Assembly (NCBI GenBank): GCA_041984885.1 | Contig: JBHIXH010000002.1 | Location: forward strand, 1-64,000 | Length of the DNA stretch: 64,000 nt | Source of the DNA: UBA4486 sp041984885 | GTDB lineage: Bacteria; Pseudomonadota; Gammaproteobacteria; Eutrophobiales; Eutrophobiaceae | Direction of reading: 5' to 3' | Part shown: one piece after another, positions 7,326 through 16,922 of the stretch | How positions within the stretch are numbered: the stretch's first letter is position 1 | How the letters are laid out: the number at the start of each line of letters is the position of its first letter | Position numbers and translations under genes: made by a program | The notes under the pieces: model-generated | What the model saw: the letters and a program-made list of their open reading frames with translations, nothing else | The model's database searches: none | What the model was told of the DNA's origin: nothing

Positions 7326-9221
7326 TTATCTGAAAAAATCCAGAACCTCTTCAAGCTCTCTGGTTTTTTTCATCGTCGGCAGACTGTTTAAAAAGACCCT
7401 GCCATAAGATTTCCCGGTCAATCTTGGATCACAGATCATTAACACACCTCGATCCTGTTCGTCACGGATCAGGCGACCGATGCCCTGTCTTAGTTGAATC
7501 ACGGCCAAAGGCACCTGAAATTGCATAAACGGGTTCTGGCCGGCCTCCTCCATTTTCTCTGCTCTTGCCTTGAGCACCGGATCATCCGGTGCAGCGAATG
7601 GCAGTTTATCTATAATCACACATGATAATGCTGTACCTTTGACATCGACGCCTTCCCAGAAACTGTTCGTTCCGAGCAGGATAGAATGTTCGTCCGCACG
7701 AAACGTATCGATGATTTCATTACGCGATTGTTGTCCCTGGATCAGCAATTGATATGGCAGCTTGTTCTTTAACATTTCAGCGGCCAGGTTCAACGCCCGG
7801 TGACTGGTGAATAATAAAAATGCCCTGCCCTGACTCGCCTCCAGCGCCGGAATCGATTTTTCAATCACGGCTTGCGTGTAGTCTCTTTCCCCAGGTTGCG
7901 GCATGCCCGTTGGCAAATAAAGCAGCGATTGAGTCCCGTAATTGTAGGGACTCGGCCAGGATTCGGCATCCATATTATCCAGCCCCAGCTGACCCACAAA
8001 ATGATCAAAACGGTTATTCACGGTTAATGTGGCAGACGTGTAAATCGTGATGCAATCATAATGTTTTAATCGGGACTGAAACGCTTCCGCTATATTCAGC
8101 GGGGTCTGATGTAACAGAAAGCCTCGACCGCGACATTCAAGCCAACAGACCATCTTGTGTTCTTCATCATGAAGAAAATCCTGTACACGATTCATAATCG
8201 CCAGCAGTCTTCGACAACAGTTTTCCAGCTCCTTGCCGCGTTCGGCCAAAGTGCCCAGATAGGCATAACTGTTTTCCAGTTCGGTTTCGAGTTCATGCAG
8301 TTTCGACATGCCTGCCTGATTTTTAAGCAACTCGCTCCATTCTATTCTCTGATCATATTTAGGCCATTGCCGACGCGTATCATAGTTACACTGTTCCAGC
8401 TTTCTTAACTGATCAATGAGTCCCGGGGCATCGGCCGCCTCATCTCTATAGGCTTTTTCAGCATCCGCTATCAACTCGAATATCTGGCGGCTGGAAACTG
8501 TGATACCGAAAAATTGCGAAGCCTGATCCGATAATTGATGTGCCTCATCAAATATAATGCAGTCAATGTTGGGCAGCAGTTCACCAAACCCGGTTTCTTT
8601 TAAGACCATGTCAGATAACAACAAGGAATGATTGACTATGACAATGTCGGCATCCTGTGCACGTTTGCGCGCTTTCAGCACATGACATTTGTCATAATAA
8701 TCACATTCCTGTCCCAGACATTGATCCGTGGTTGCGGTGATTTGCTCACGTAAAAAAGATTTTTCTGACAACACTTCATTCAGGTCGCCGGTGTTTGTAT
8801 CTGCTATCCAGTTGGCAATACCGGCAAGCTCATCCATCAACGGGCCTTGTAACGGGTTAGCTTCTATTGCCTTATATTTATGCAGACATAAATAATTATT
8901 CCGGCCTTTCAGAACGGTAACATTGGCATGACGACCGGTTGCACGTAACACGATCGGCAAATCCTTTGAGAAAATTTGATCCTGTAAATGTTTTGTTCCG
9001 GTCGAGACGATGATTTTTTGACCGGATAATAACGCGGGGATCAGATAGGCAAAGGTCTTGCCGGTACCGGTACCGGCTTCGCAGATTAGCGATTCCTGAT
9101 GATTGAGTGCCTCGGCAATGCGTTCTGCCATTTGCAGTTGCATCGCGCGCGGACGGTAGTCCTCGATGAATTCTGCGAGAGGTCCATCATCGGCGAGAAT
9201 GTCAGACGGCGATGCATACAC
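7326..9221 (-). CDS. yoaA: DinG/XPD-type ATP-dependent DNA helicase YoaA
   Basis: 631 residues. Walker A is EAGTGTGKTFAYL (about 49-61). The iron-sulfur cluster region contains CLGQECDYYDKC plus an upstream Cys, as in XPD/DinG enzymes. Walker B is FDEAHQLSD and the C-terminal helicase motifs include LGTNSFWEGVDVKG and IRQ-type QLRQGIGRLIRD. In E. coli YoaA works with the HolC subunit of DNA polymerase III in repair. The start is GTG at 9221; the N-terminus ADDGPLAEFIEDYRPRAMQLQMA aligns with the known protein. It follows the nuclease-like gene by 11 bases and is probably the last gene of the efp-epmA transcript. Confidence 0.92.
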   Translation of the reverse strand: MYASPSDILADDGPLAEFIEDYRPRAMQLQMAERIAEALNHQESLICEAGTGTGKTFAYLIPALLSGQKIIVSTGTKHLQDQIFSKDLPIVLRATGRHANVTVLKGRNNYLCLHKYKAIEANPLQGPLMDELAGIANWIADTNTGDLNEVLSEKSFLREQITATTDQCLGQECDYYDKCHVLKARKRAQDADIVIVNHSLLLSDMVLKETGFGELLPNIDCIIFDEAHQLSDQASQFFGITVSSRQIFELIADAEKAYRDEAADAPGLIDQLRKLEQCNYDTRRQWPKYDQRIEWSELLKNQAGMSKLHELETELENSYAYLGTLAERGKELENCCRRLLAIMNRVQDFLHDEEHKMVCWLECRGRGFLLHQTPLNIAEAFQSRLKHYDCITIYTSATLTVNNRFDHFVGQLGLDNMDAESWPSPYNYGTQSLLYLPTGMPQPGERDYTQAVIEKSIPALEASQGRAFLLFTSHRALNLAAEMLKNKLPYQLLIQGQQSRNEIIDTFRADEHSILLGTNSFWEGVDVKGTALSCVIIDKLPFAAPDDPVLKARAEKMEEAGQNPFMQFQVPLAVIQLRQGIGRLIRDEQDRGVLMICDPRLTGKSYGRVFLNSLPTMKKTRELEEVLDFFR

Positions 9222-9232
9222 GTCAGGTTAAA

Positions 9233-9721
9233 CTATTTCCGATTCGACCAATAGCCATCGTCTTCAAGTCCATTTGCCTTGCTCCAGACCAGCGTACCAA
9301 TAATCCGGAATCGTGCGACGGTCATCGCGCCCTTACGATTCGACTCGTTATCCTGCAGATGTTCATTAATCTGGTCGCGATGACACAGGTAGATTTCCTC
9401 GGATTCAAACTGGTCGTTCATAATCACAAGAACAATTGCATCCCACTTCTGATCCATTTTTAACTGTCCGATTCGATAACCGCCCTGTGGTTTAAAAATT
9501 GCTCGCCCCTTGATTTGTACCTTGAAATCATCATCTGCTGTTTTATAAACAGCATCATATCCGGCCTCTCCGGTATCGTTTTTCCCCAGGTTTAATAACT
9601 TGATAGCATCGTTGATCGCGATCTCGGCGGTAACCGGCAACGTTTTACCGGTCGCGTTTCGATATTCGACGGCGAGTCGACGTGCTTCATCTGTTAATTT
9701 ATCAATAGAAAAAATAGCCAT
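9233..9721 (-). CDS. Unknown protein with a possible PD-(D/E)xK-like core
   Basis: 162 residues, no signal peptide or membrane segment. I do not recognise a named function. The N-terminus TDEARRLAVEYRNATGKTLPV and following helix precede GEAGYDAVYKTADDDFKVQIKGR, where an Asp followed about a dozen residues later by Q-x-K in a predicted strand resembles the catalytic core of PD-(D/E)xK nucleases. The central IGQLKMDQKWDAIVLVIMND would be the next strand pair. This is a fold-level guess. Its ATG overlaps the epmA stop (TGATG), so it is translationally coupled to epmA, and it sits directly before the helicase yoaA. Confidence 0.65.
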   Translation of the reverse strand: MAIFSIDKLTDEARRLAVEYRNATGKTLPVTAEIAINDAIKLLNLGKNDTGEAGYDAVYKTADDDFKVQIKGRAIFKPQGGYRIGQLKMDQKWDAIVLVIMNDQFESEEIYLCHRDQINEHLQDNESNRKGAMTVARFRIIGTLVWSKANGLEDDGYWSNRK

Positions 9722-10683
9722 CAGTCACTTACCGGGAAACGGAGGACATCAGACAGACATTCCTGTCCGGTCAAGCACACTAGCAAACGATCAAGGCCAA
9801 CAGCGACGCCGGCGCAGTCCGGCATTTCGTTCAATGAATCGAGAAATGCATGATCAATATTGACGACGGGCAAGCCATTGTCTTTCCTCCAGGCGTTTTC
9901 ATTCTGAAAACGCAGGCGTTGTTCAGCACTGTTATTCAGTTCATTAAAGCCGTTCGCAATCTCAATACCATTGATGAATAATTCAAATCGATCAGCTACG
10001 TCCACATCGCCGATTTTTATTTTTGCCAGTGCCGACTGACAGACCGGATAATCATAGATGAAAAACGATCGTGGCAGACTGCCTTTCTCTTTAATAACAT
10101 GGCTGATTAAAAAATCGAGTAACAGGCTCCGATCCGGTTGCTGCGATACAAAACCATGACGACTGGCAAGTTGCTCAAGGGTCGACACATCGCATTGATG
10201 TGGATTCACGTTGAAATGCGAAAGAAAAAAATCCTGATACGAGATTTTATCTGCGACGGGTAAATGCAACACAGACAACAAATCATTGATCTCATCCATC
10301 AGTCTATTGGTGTCATAACCGACCCGGTACCACTCCAGCATGGAAAATTCCGGTTGATGCAGGGAACCGATTTCTTGGTCGCGAAATACTTTGGCAATTT
10401 GATATATAGACGTGTGATCGGCAGCCAGTATCCGCTTCATGGTCAGTTCCGGCGACGTATGTAGAAACAGGTTCCGGCTTTGCCCGTCGGGCAGCTGTAA
10501 CGTTGTCTGTAGCGAATGCAGGTTTGGATCGGTCGTTGCTGACGTTGATAAATACGGTGTCTCTACCTCGAGAATATTGCGTGCATGCATGAACTCGCGA
10601 ATGCAGCGATATAACTGTGCCCGCTCGGACAGCATATTCATTATGCTGGTTTCCGGATGTTGATTCAGGAAACTGGCTGTCAT
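9721..10683 (-). CDS. epmA: EF-P--(R)-beta-lysine ligase EpmA (GenX/PoxA)
   Basis: A 320-residue lysyl-tRNA synthetase paralogue made of the class II catalytic core only, with no anticodon-binding domain. Visible motifs are FLHTSPELTMKRIL, the motif 2 stretch KVFRDQEIGSLHQPEFSMLE, ELFINGIEIANGFNEL and the motif 3 stretch CAGVAVGLDRLLVCLTG. It attaches (R)-beta-lysine to the conserved lysine of EF-P. The start at 10683 is chosen because it gives the N-terminal spacing seen in E. coli EpmA and lies 7 bases after the efp stop; an in-frame start at 10716 would overlap efp. It is the second gene of the operon led by efp. Confidence 0.93.
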   Translation of the reverse strand: MTASFLNQHPETSIMNMLSERAQLYRCIREFMHARNILEVETPYLSTSATTDPNLHSLQTTLQLPDGQSRNLFLHTSPELTMKRILAADHTSIYQIAKVFRDQEIGSLHQPEFSMLEWYRVGYDTNRLMDEINDLLSVLHLPVADKISYQDFFLSHFNVNPHQCDVSTLEQLASRHGFVSQQPDRSLLLDFLISHVIKEKGSLPRSFFIYDYPVCQSALAKIKIGDVDVADRFELFINGIEIANGFNELNNSAEQRLRFQNENAWRKDNGLPVVNIDHAFLDSLNEMPDCAGVAVGLDRLLVCLTGQECLSDVLRFPVSD

Positions 10684-10690
10684 AGCCTGA

Positions 10691-11263
10691 TTAACTGTCT
10701 TTCGCGCGACCGACATATTCGCCGGTCCGCGTATCGATCTTTAACACTTCGCCGGTTTCAATAAACAAGGGCACTTTCACAACCGCCCCGGTCTCCAGTG
10801 TTGCCGGTTTGGTACCACCGGTCGCGGTATCGCCACGCACGCCCGGGTCAGTCTCACTGATTTCAAGAAACACGAAGTTGGGTGGCATAACACTGATCGG
10901 TGATCCATTCCAGAGCGTAACGATGCAAAGCTCTTCGCCCTTCACCCACTGCGCGGCATCGGCCATGACTGCTTCGCCAGCCTCGTATTGTTCATAACTG
11001 GATTGATCCATGAAGTGCCAGATATCGCCGTCTGAATAAAGATATTGCAGTTCGATATCGAGCACATCGGCAGCTTCGACACTTTCGCCGGATTTGAAAG
11101 TTTTCTCCAGTACCCGGCCGGTTTTAAGGTTACGAATCTTGACGCGATTAAACGCCTGCCCCTTGCCCGGTTTTACAAATTCGTTTTCAACGATTGAACA
11201 GGGATCATTATCCAGCATGATTTTCAGGCCGGATTTAAATTCGTTCGTGCTGTACGTCGCCAT
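10691..11263 (-). CDS. efp: Elongation factor P
   Basis: 190 residues, three beta-barrel domains. The modified residue is Lys34 in the loop VKPGKGQAF, the target of EpmA in beta-lysylated EF-Ps. The C-terminal signature IDTRTGEYVGRAKDS is intact. EF-P binds between the P and E sites of stalled ribosomes and promotes proline-proline bond formation. GGGGAG precedes the ATG. The enzymes that modify it flank it on both sides: epmA downstream in the same operon, epmB divergent. Confidence 0.97.
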   Translation of the reverse strand: MATYSTNEFKSGLKIMLDNDPCSIVENEFVKPGKGQAFNRVKIRNLKTGRVLEKTFKSGESVEAADVLDIELQYLYSDGDIWHFMDQSSYEQYEAGEAVMADAAQWVKGEELCIVTLWNGSPISVMPPNFVFLEISETDPGVRGDTATGGTKPATLETGAVVKVPLFIETGEVLKIDTRTGEYVGRAKDS

Positions 11264-11307
11264 GGACTCCCCTTGTTTGTTATGGTCGCGGATTCAGAAA
11301 AGACGCT

Positions 11308-11327
11308 ATCATACCGGTTTTAACCGG
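11308..11327 (-). promoter_or_regulatory. efp promoter -10 element with overlapping dyad
   Basis: On the minus strand TATGAT (11313-11308) lies about 45 bases before the efp ATG and could be a sigma-70 -10 box; the -35 match is poor. Directly upstream is the perfect inverted repeat CCGGTT-TT-AACCGG (11314-11327), which would fall in the promoter spacer and is shared with the divergent epmB. It could be an operator; no regulator is identified. Confidence 0.35.
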
Positions 11328-11340
11328 AATATTGCAGCGC

Positions 11341-12306
11341 ATGAACTGGCAGACACAATACCGAAATTCCGCAACAACACTGGCGGAACTGGATGCTATT
11401 CCGGCAGCCGGCCAGTCCTATGAGAAAACAGCAGATGCACTATTCAATATGCGTATCCCGCTGCCCTTTCTTCGACAGATAAACCCCGAAGATAATGATG
11501 ACCCGTTACTGAAACAGGTCCTGCCCGTCCTGGAGGAGACAACCGGGGTAGACGGGTATTCTGAAGACCCGTTAAACGAACAGGCCTGCCAGCCGACTCC
11601 CGGCGTATTACACAAGTACCAGGGGCGTGTACTTTTGCTGTTGACCGGTGCTTGTGCAATACACTGTCGGTATTGTTTTCGGCGACATTTTGATTATGCC
11701 GAAGCGAATCCGCTGCACACGCACTGGCCTGAAACACTGAATTATCTTGAAGCTTCCGCTGATATCGAAGAGGTGATATTCAGTGGTGGTGATCCGTTAA
11801 CCCTGAGCGATGCAATATTAAGCAGCCTGATACGCGGCATTGAAGCCATACCACACATACATCGACTGAGAATCCATACTCGAATCCCGGTTGTCCTGCC
11901 GGAACGTATCACCGACAAATTTCTTAAACTGCTGCAACAGTCGCGTTTGCAGGTCTGTATTGTTATTCATGTGAATCACGCCAACGAACTCTCGAAGCCG
12001 TCAGAACAGGCCCTGTCACAGTTGCACGAGTCAGCGCATTCATTGCTGAACCAGTCCGTATTGCTAAAAGGGATCAATGACGAGCCGGACATACTGGCAA
12101 ATCTCAGCAAGCGATTATTTGCAAATCGTGTCCTGCCTTATTATCTACACCTGCTGGACCCGGTTGCCGGCGCGGCTCACTTTTATGTCGACGAAACGCG
12201 AGCGAAAACGATCCTGGAGGAACTGCGCAACTGCCTGCCAGGCTACCTCGTACCTAAACTGGTACGAGAGATCGACGGCTTGCCATCGAAACAACCGGTT
12301 GCGTAG
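11341..12306 (+). CDS. epmB: EF-P beta-lysylation protein EpmB (lysine 2,3-aminomutase-like)
   Basis: A 321-residue radical-SAM protein. The cluster motif C-x3-C-x2-C is CAIHCRYC (Cys105, 109, 112), preceded by GVLHKYQGRVLLLLTG as in EpmB. FSGGDPLTLSD and the PLP-binding lysine region near LLNQSVLLKGIND follow. It converts lysine to (R)-beta-lysine for EpmA. The ATG at 11341 is preferred to an in-frame TTG three codons upstream. It lacks the long C-terminal tail of clostridial lysine aminomutases, as expected for EpmB. Divergent from efp, 77 bases apart. Confidence 0.95.
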   Translation: MNWQTQYRNSATTLAELDAIPAAGQSYEKTADALFNMRIPLPFLRQINPEDNDDPLLKQVLPVLEETTGVDGYSEDPLNEQACQPTPGVLHKYQGRVLLLLTGACAIHCRYCFRRHFDYAEANPLHTHWPETLNYLEASADIEEVIFSGGDPLTLSDAILSSLIRGIEAIPHIHRLRIHTRIPVVLPERITDKFLKLLQQSRLQVCIVIHVNHANELSKPSEQALSQLHESAHSLLNQSVLLKGINDEPDILANLSKRLFANRVLPYYLHLLDPVAGAAHFYVDETRAKTILEELRNCLPGYLVPKLVREIDGLPSKQPVA

Positions 12307-12426
12307 AAACCCGGCCCGTTCCCCTGAGTAAAAACCTTAAAAACAGCTAAAGTCCCGGATAACCACGCCGATAACAGTATCAGAACGGCGTGTATCCTCC
12401 TTCCCCCACATCCGTTCCTAATTCGA

Positions 12427-12454
12427 TGCCGAACCTGAGTTCGGCATTTTTTTT
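12427..12454 (+). terminator. Rho-independent terminator after epmB
   Basis: Perfect stem TGCCGAAC / GTTCGGCA around CTGA, followed by eight T residues on the plus strand. It ends 4 bases before the parC stop on the other strand. A separate dyad, CACGCCG / CGGCGTG, lies upstream at 12364-12392 without a T-run. Confidence 0.9.
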
Positions 12455-12457
12455 CGC

Positions 12458-14716
12458 CTATTCTTCTGCCCCGGGATAAATATCGACGACGTTACGAAAT
12501 CCGCGCGGCAAGACATTACCACGCCGGGCCCGTTCACCTATGTAATGTTCGTAGTCTTTCGGTTTCAAAGTCAGTGTTCGTTGGCCCGACCTGATCAACA
12601 GATTTTCATCCTGCTCCAGCACACAAAACGCCACCACGTATTCTTCCCGTGCCTTCAGTTTCGCTGGCGGGATCTGCATGAATTTCATCCCTTTGCCTTT
12701 CGGCAAGCGCGGCATTTCGTTGACCGCGAACATTAACAATCGACCACTGGTTGTTACTGCGGCAAGCCACTGATTATCTGTGTCAGTAATCCGGCACGGG
12801 CGCAATACCTGTGCACCTTTCGGAAGATTCAGTAACGCCTTGCCGTTTTTATTTTTCGTTTGCATGTCTTCAACACTGGCGATAAACGCGTACCCGGCAT
12901 CGGAACCGAGTAAAAAGACATCGTCTTTTTCGCCCAGCATGACGCCTGCAAATGTTGCGCCTTCCGGTGGTGACACCCGACTACTGACTGGTTCGCCGTG
13001 ACTTCTGGCCGAAGGCAAATTATGCACCGGCAAGCTGTAGCTGCGACCGGTTGAATCAAGCAGGATAGCGGTTTGATTACTGCGACCGCGGGTCGCCTGC
13101 CGGCAGGCATCACCAGTGCGATAACTTAATGACGACGGATCAATATCATGGCCTTTTGCTGACCGGATCCAGCCTTTTTCCGACAGCACGACTGTCACCG
13201 GCTCAGTCGGCATCAGTGCCTTCTCATCAATGGCTTTGGCTTCAGTACGCTCGACCAGTTTTGATCGGCGTTCATCACCGTAAGCTTCAGCATCGGTAAT
13301 GATTTCTTTCTTGATTAATGTCTTCAATCGCTGGGCAGATTTCAGTGTCTTGCTCAGCGTGTCACGCTCGGCTGACAGTTCATCGACCTCACCCTTGATC
13401 CGCATCTCTTCCAGTTTCGCCAGGTGACGCAGCTTTAATTCAAGGATCGCTTCTGCCTGTTCATCGCTTAACTTAAAGCGTTTTATCAACACCGGTTTGG
13501 GTTTGTCCTGCTCACGAATAATCTGAATGACTTCATCGATATTCAGGTAGGCGATCAATAATCCCTCGAGCACATGGATACGGGCTAACACCTTGTCGAG
13601 ACGATATTGCAAACGGCGACGCACTGTGTGTGTACGGTATTCCAGCCATTCCTTTAATATCGTACGCAGGTCTTTTACCTGTGGTTTGCCGTTGATGCCA
13701 ATGACATTCAGGTTGACCCGGTAATTTCTTTCCAGGTCGGTCGTGGCGAACAGGTGTGACATTAACTCGTCAAGACCCACACGGTTGGAACGTGGCACCA
13801 GGATCAAACGTACTGGGAACTCATGGTCGGACTCGTCACGCAGGTCTTCCAGCATCGGCAGTTTTTTTGCGTTCATCTGCGCTGCAATCTGTTCGAGAAT
13901 TCGACTGCCCGACGCCTGGTGCGGTAATGCAGTGATAACAATGTTCCCATCTTCTTTAGTCCAGCTGGCACGCATCTTCAGCGTACCATTACCGGTTTTA
14001 TACAGGTCGAGAATATCCTGCCGTGGCGTAATGATTTCTGCATCCGTTGGAAAGTCAGGTGCCAGCACGTGTTCGCACAGTTGCTCAACACTGGTTTTGG
14101 GCGCGTCCAGCAGCCGTACGCAGGCCGTTGCCACCTCGCGTAAATTATGCGGCGGAATATCCGTTGCCATACCCACGGCAATACCGGTAGCACCGTTTAA
14201 CAACACATTCGGCAGGCGTGCCGGTAATGTTTTTGGTTCCTGTAACGTGCCATCAAAATTGGGAACCCAGTCAACCGTGCCATCGCCCAACTCGCCAAGC
14301 AGCAACTCCGAGTATCCGGTTAAACGCGATTCGGTGTAGCGCATCGCCGCAAACGATTTGGGATCATCGATTGATCCCCAGTTGCCCTGTCCGTCGATCA
14401 ACGGATAGCGATAACTGAATGACTGCGCCATTAATACCATCGCTTCATAGCAGGCCGAATCGCCATGTGGATGAAATTTGCCAATCACATCACCGACAGT
14501 ACGCGCGGACTTTTTAAACTTGGCGGCGGCTTTGAGGCCAAGTTCAGACATCGCATAGATAATGCGACGTTGCACCGGTTTTAATCCGTCGCCAATGTGT
14601 GGCAATGCACGGTCAAGGATGACGTACATTGAGTAATCCAGATACGCGCTCTCGGTAAAATCACTGATCGCCTGTTGCTGGATCGGATTAAATTCCATAT
14701 TCATTGTTTCATTCAT
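12458..14716 (-). CDS. parC: DNA topoisomerase IV subunit A
   Basis: 752 residues. The breakage-reunion domain starts YLDYSMYVILDRALPHIGDG. The quinolone-determining region includes KFHPHGDSACYEAMVLMAQ, and the active-site Tyr is in AAMRYTESRL (about residue 125). A coiled-coil gate is followed by a degenerate C-terminal beta-pinwheel (about 500-752). It lacks the QRRGGKG-type GyrA box, which separates ParC from GyrA. It decatenates daughter chromosomes together with ParE. The 250-base gap to the upstream parE suggests its own promoter. Confidence 0.96.
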   Translation of the reverse strand: MNETMNMEFNPIQQQAISDFTESAYLDYSMYVILDRALPHIGDGLKPVQRRIIYAMSELGLKAAAKFKKSARTVGDVIGKFHPHGDSACYEAMVLMAQSFSYRYPLIDGQGNWGSIDDPKSFAAMRYTESRLTGYSELLLGELGDGTVDWVPNFDGTLQEPKTLPARLPNVLLNGATGIAVGMATDIPPHNLREVATACVRLLDAPKTSVEQLCEHVLAPDFPTDAEIITPRQDILDLYKTGNGTLKMRASWTKEDGNIVITALPHQASGSRILEQIAAQMNAKKLPMLEDLRDESDHEFPVRLILVPRSNRVGLDELMSHLFATTDLERNYRVNLNVIGINGKPQVKDLRTILKEWLEYRTHTVRRRLQYRLDKVLARIHVLEGLLIAYLNIDEVIQIIREQDKPKPVLIKRFKLSDEQAEAILELKLRHLAKLEEMRIKGEVDELSAERDTLSKTLKSAQRLKTLIKKEIITDAEAYGDERRSKLVERTEAKAIDEKALMPTEPVTVVLSEKGWIRSAKGHDIDPSSLSYRTGDACRQATRGRSNQTAILLDSTGRSYSLPVHNLPSARSHGEPVSSRVSPPEGATFAGVMLGEKDDVFLLGSDAGYAFIASVEDMQTKNKNGKALLNLPKGAQVLRPCRITDTDNQWLAAVTTSGRLLMFAVNEMPRLPKGKGMKFMQIPPAKLKAREEYVVAFCVLEQDENLLIRSGQRTLTLKPKDYEHYIGERARRGNVLPRGFRNVVDIYPGAEE

Positions 14717-14966
14717 AATGGTGGCCTGTTATACGCAGAGACAAGGTAAGTTATACAGTAAAATGCGTCGCCATAGCCCGACATGTTTACCGCAAGAAAT
14801 ACATCTTTTCCAGATGCAACCAACCTGAAAGCCTTGTAAAACGGTACATTTTCAAGCTGGCATAGCGTTTGCTCGGTAGTGTTTATCGAGCCGGCACGTC
14901 CATCCGCAGAATGTGTGCAGACAGGCTGGGTTTACGTGATGGACGTTGCTGGCCCGAACCAAATCT

Positions 14967-16856
14967 TCAGGCAATGGTTGCCAGATCCCCTTTTGATTCC
15001 AGCCAGCTTTTTCGATCGGCAGCGCGTTTTTTTGCCAGTAACATATCAAGAATCTTTTCGGCCTTGTTTGCCTGTTGCAACTCCAGTCGTACCAGGTTGC
15101 GGGTATCCGGCGCCATTGTTGTTTCCCGTAACTGGGCAGGATTCATTTCTCCCAGACCTTTGAAACGTTGCACGTTAACCTTGCCTTTTTTCTTTTCTGC
15201 AGCGATTTGATCAAGCACACCCTGTTTTTCCGAATCATCCAGTGCGTAATACACGTCCTTGCCGACATCAATTCGATACAGCGGTGGCATGGCGACATAC
15301 AGATGTCCCTGTTCGATCAGCGGGCGATAATGTTTCAGAAACAAGGCACATAATAATGTCGCGATATGTAAACCGTCGGAATCGGCATCGGCAAGTATGC
15401 AGATCTTGCCATAACGTAAACCGGCGAGGTCTGCGCTGCCCGGGTCCACACCAATGGCAACAGAAATATCGTGTACCTCTTTCGATGCGAGCACCTCGTT
15501 GGACGAGACTTCCCAGGTATTCAGAATTTTTCCACGCAGCGGCAATACTGCCTGGAAGTCACGGTCACGCGCCTGCTTCGCCGAGCCTCCCGCGGAATCG
15601 CCTTCCACCAGGAATAATTCAGTCACACTGACATCCTGTTGCGTGCAGTCGGTTAACTTGCCGGGCAAGGCAGGACCACCGGTGACTTTTTTACGGACGA
15701 TTTTTTTACTGGCCTGTAATCGTTTTTGTGCGTGGCCGATTGCCAGTTCAGCGATGCGCTCGCCGCTCTCCACATGTTGATGCAACCAATGACTGAAACT
15801 GTCCCGGACGACACCGGAAACAAATGCAGCGCATTCCCTGGAAGACAGTCTCTCTTTGGTTTGACCGGCAAACTGTGGATCATCCAGTTTGACTGATAAC
15901 AGGTAGGCACAGCGATCCCAGACATCCTCGGCACTCAGTTTGACACCACGTGGTAACAGGTTGCGTGCCTCACAGAATTCCCGCAATGCATCGAGCAGTC
16001 CCTGGCGTAAGCCGTTCACATGGGTGCCACCCTGTGTCGTTGGCACCAGGTTGACATAACTCTCGGTAATTAACTCGCCTTCTTCCGGTAGCCAATGAAT
16101 CGCCCAGTCGACTGCCTCGTTATTACCCTGCATGGTGCCGGTAAACGGTTCTACCGGTAACAGTTCAACTCCTTGTAACGAATCTTTTAAATAACTGTGC
16201 AATCCATCCTGGTAACACCATTCGAGTTTTTCTTTGGTTTTCTCGTCGTGCAACTTGACGAGCAGTCCGGGAGCAAGCACGGCTTTCGCGCGCAGCAGGT
16301 GTTTTAATTTTGCTAATGAAAACTGGACCGAATCGAAATATTTCGGGTCGGGCCAGAATTTAAGCGTTGTGCCGGTATTGCGCTTGCCGACTTCTCCTGT
16401 GACTTCCAGATCCGAACTCTTTTCACCGTTCGCGAACGCCATGTTGTATTCCTTGCCATCGCGTTTGATCCAGACTTCCAGGTGTTTTGACAGTGCGTTC
16501 ACAACTGACACACCGACACCATGCAGGCCACCGGAGAAGCGGTAATTTTTATTGGAAAACTTGCCGCCGGCATGCAAGCGCGTCAGGATTACCTCGACAC
16601 CCGGCACTTTTTCCTCCGGGTGCAGATCGACCGGCATACCACGGCCATCATCTGCAACAGTCACCGAGCCATCCTTGTGCAGTGTGACTTCGATCTTGCT
16701 GGCGTGACCGATGATGGCTTCGTCAACGCTGTTGTCGACAACTTCCTGCACCAGGTGATTCGGGCGCGTCGTATCGGTATACATGCCAGGCCGCTTGCGA
16801 ACCGGTTCAAGCCCGGTCAGAACTTCAATATCGGCGGCGTCGTAATCTTTAGCCAA
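14967..16856 (-). CDS. parE: DNA topoisomerase IV subunit B
   Basis: 629 residues. GHKL ATPase motifs are VDNSVDEAI (about 42), VADDGRGMPVD (about 67) and GGLHGVGVSVVNALS (about 110). The Toprim domain has LVEGDSAGGSAKQARD and LADADSDGLHI, and the C-terminus has RFKGLGEMNPAQLRETTM. The start codon is TTG at 16856: an in-frame stop lies two codons upstream and no ATG occurs before the conserved YDAADIEVLTGLEPV segment. A TTG start may hold down ParE output relative to ParC. Between 14717 and 14966 I see no gene, RNA or terminator. Confidence 0.96.
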   Translation of the reverse strand: MAKDYDAADIEVLTGLEPVRKRPGMYTDTTRPNHLVQEVVDNSVDEAIIGHASKIEVTLHKDGSVTVADDGRGMPVDLHPEEKVPGVEVILTRLHAGGKFSNKNYRFSGGLHGVGVSVVNALSKHLEVWIKRDGKEYNMAFANGEKSSDLEVTGEVGKRNTGTTLKFWPDPKYFDSVQFSLAKLKHLLRAKAVLAPGLLVKLHDEKTKEKLEWCYQDGLHSYLKDSLQGVELLPVEPFTGTMQGNNEAVDWAIHWLPEEGELITESYVNLVPTTQGGTHVNGLRQGLLDALREFCEARNLLPRGVKLSAEDVWDRCAYLLSVKLDDPQFAGQTKERLSSRECAAFVSGVVRDSFSHWLHQHVESGERIAELAIGHAQKRLQASKKIVRKKVTGGPALPGKLTDCTQQDVSVTELFLVEGDSAGGSAKQARDRDFQAVLPLRGKILNTWEVSSNEVLASKEVHDISVAIGVDPGSADLAGLRYGKICILADADSDGLHIATLLCALFLKHYRPLIEQGHLYVAMPPLYRIDVGKDVYYALDDSEKQGVLDQIAAEKKKGKVNVQRFKGLGEMNPAQLRETTMAPDTRNLVRLELQQANKAEKILDMLLAKKRAADRKSWLESKGDLATIA

Positions 16857-16922
16857 GGATTATCCGGAAATGGTAAAAAGAAACGTGGACGAATGATACG
16901 GCGTCTCGCCGTAAAAACAAAC

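Noticed and set aside
13743..14339. Plus-strand open frame opposite parC
   Set aside because: It lies wholly inside the conserved catalytic domain of parC and has no family features.
14717..14966. Gene or RNA between parE and parC
   Set aside because: Short frames here overlap the parE end or lack ribosome sites, and no stable hairpin or terminator is visible.
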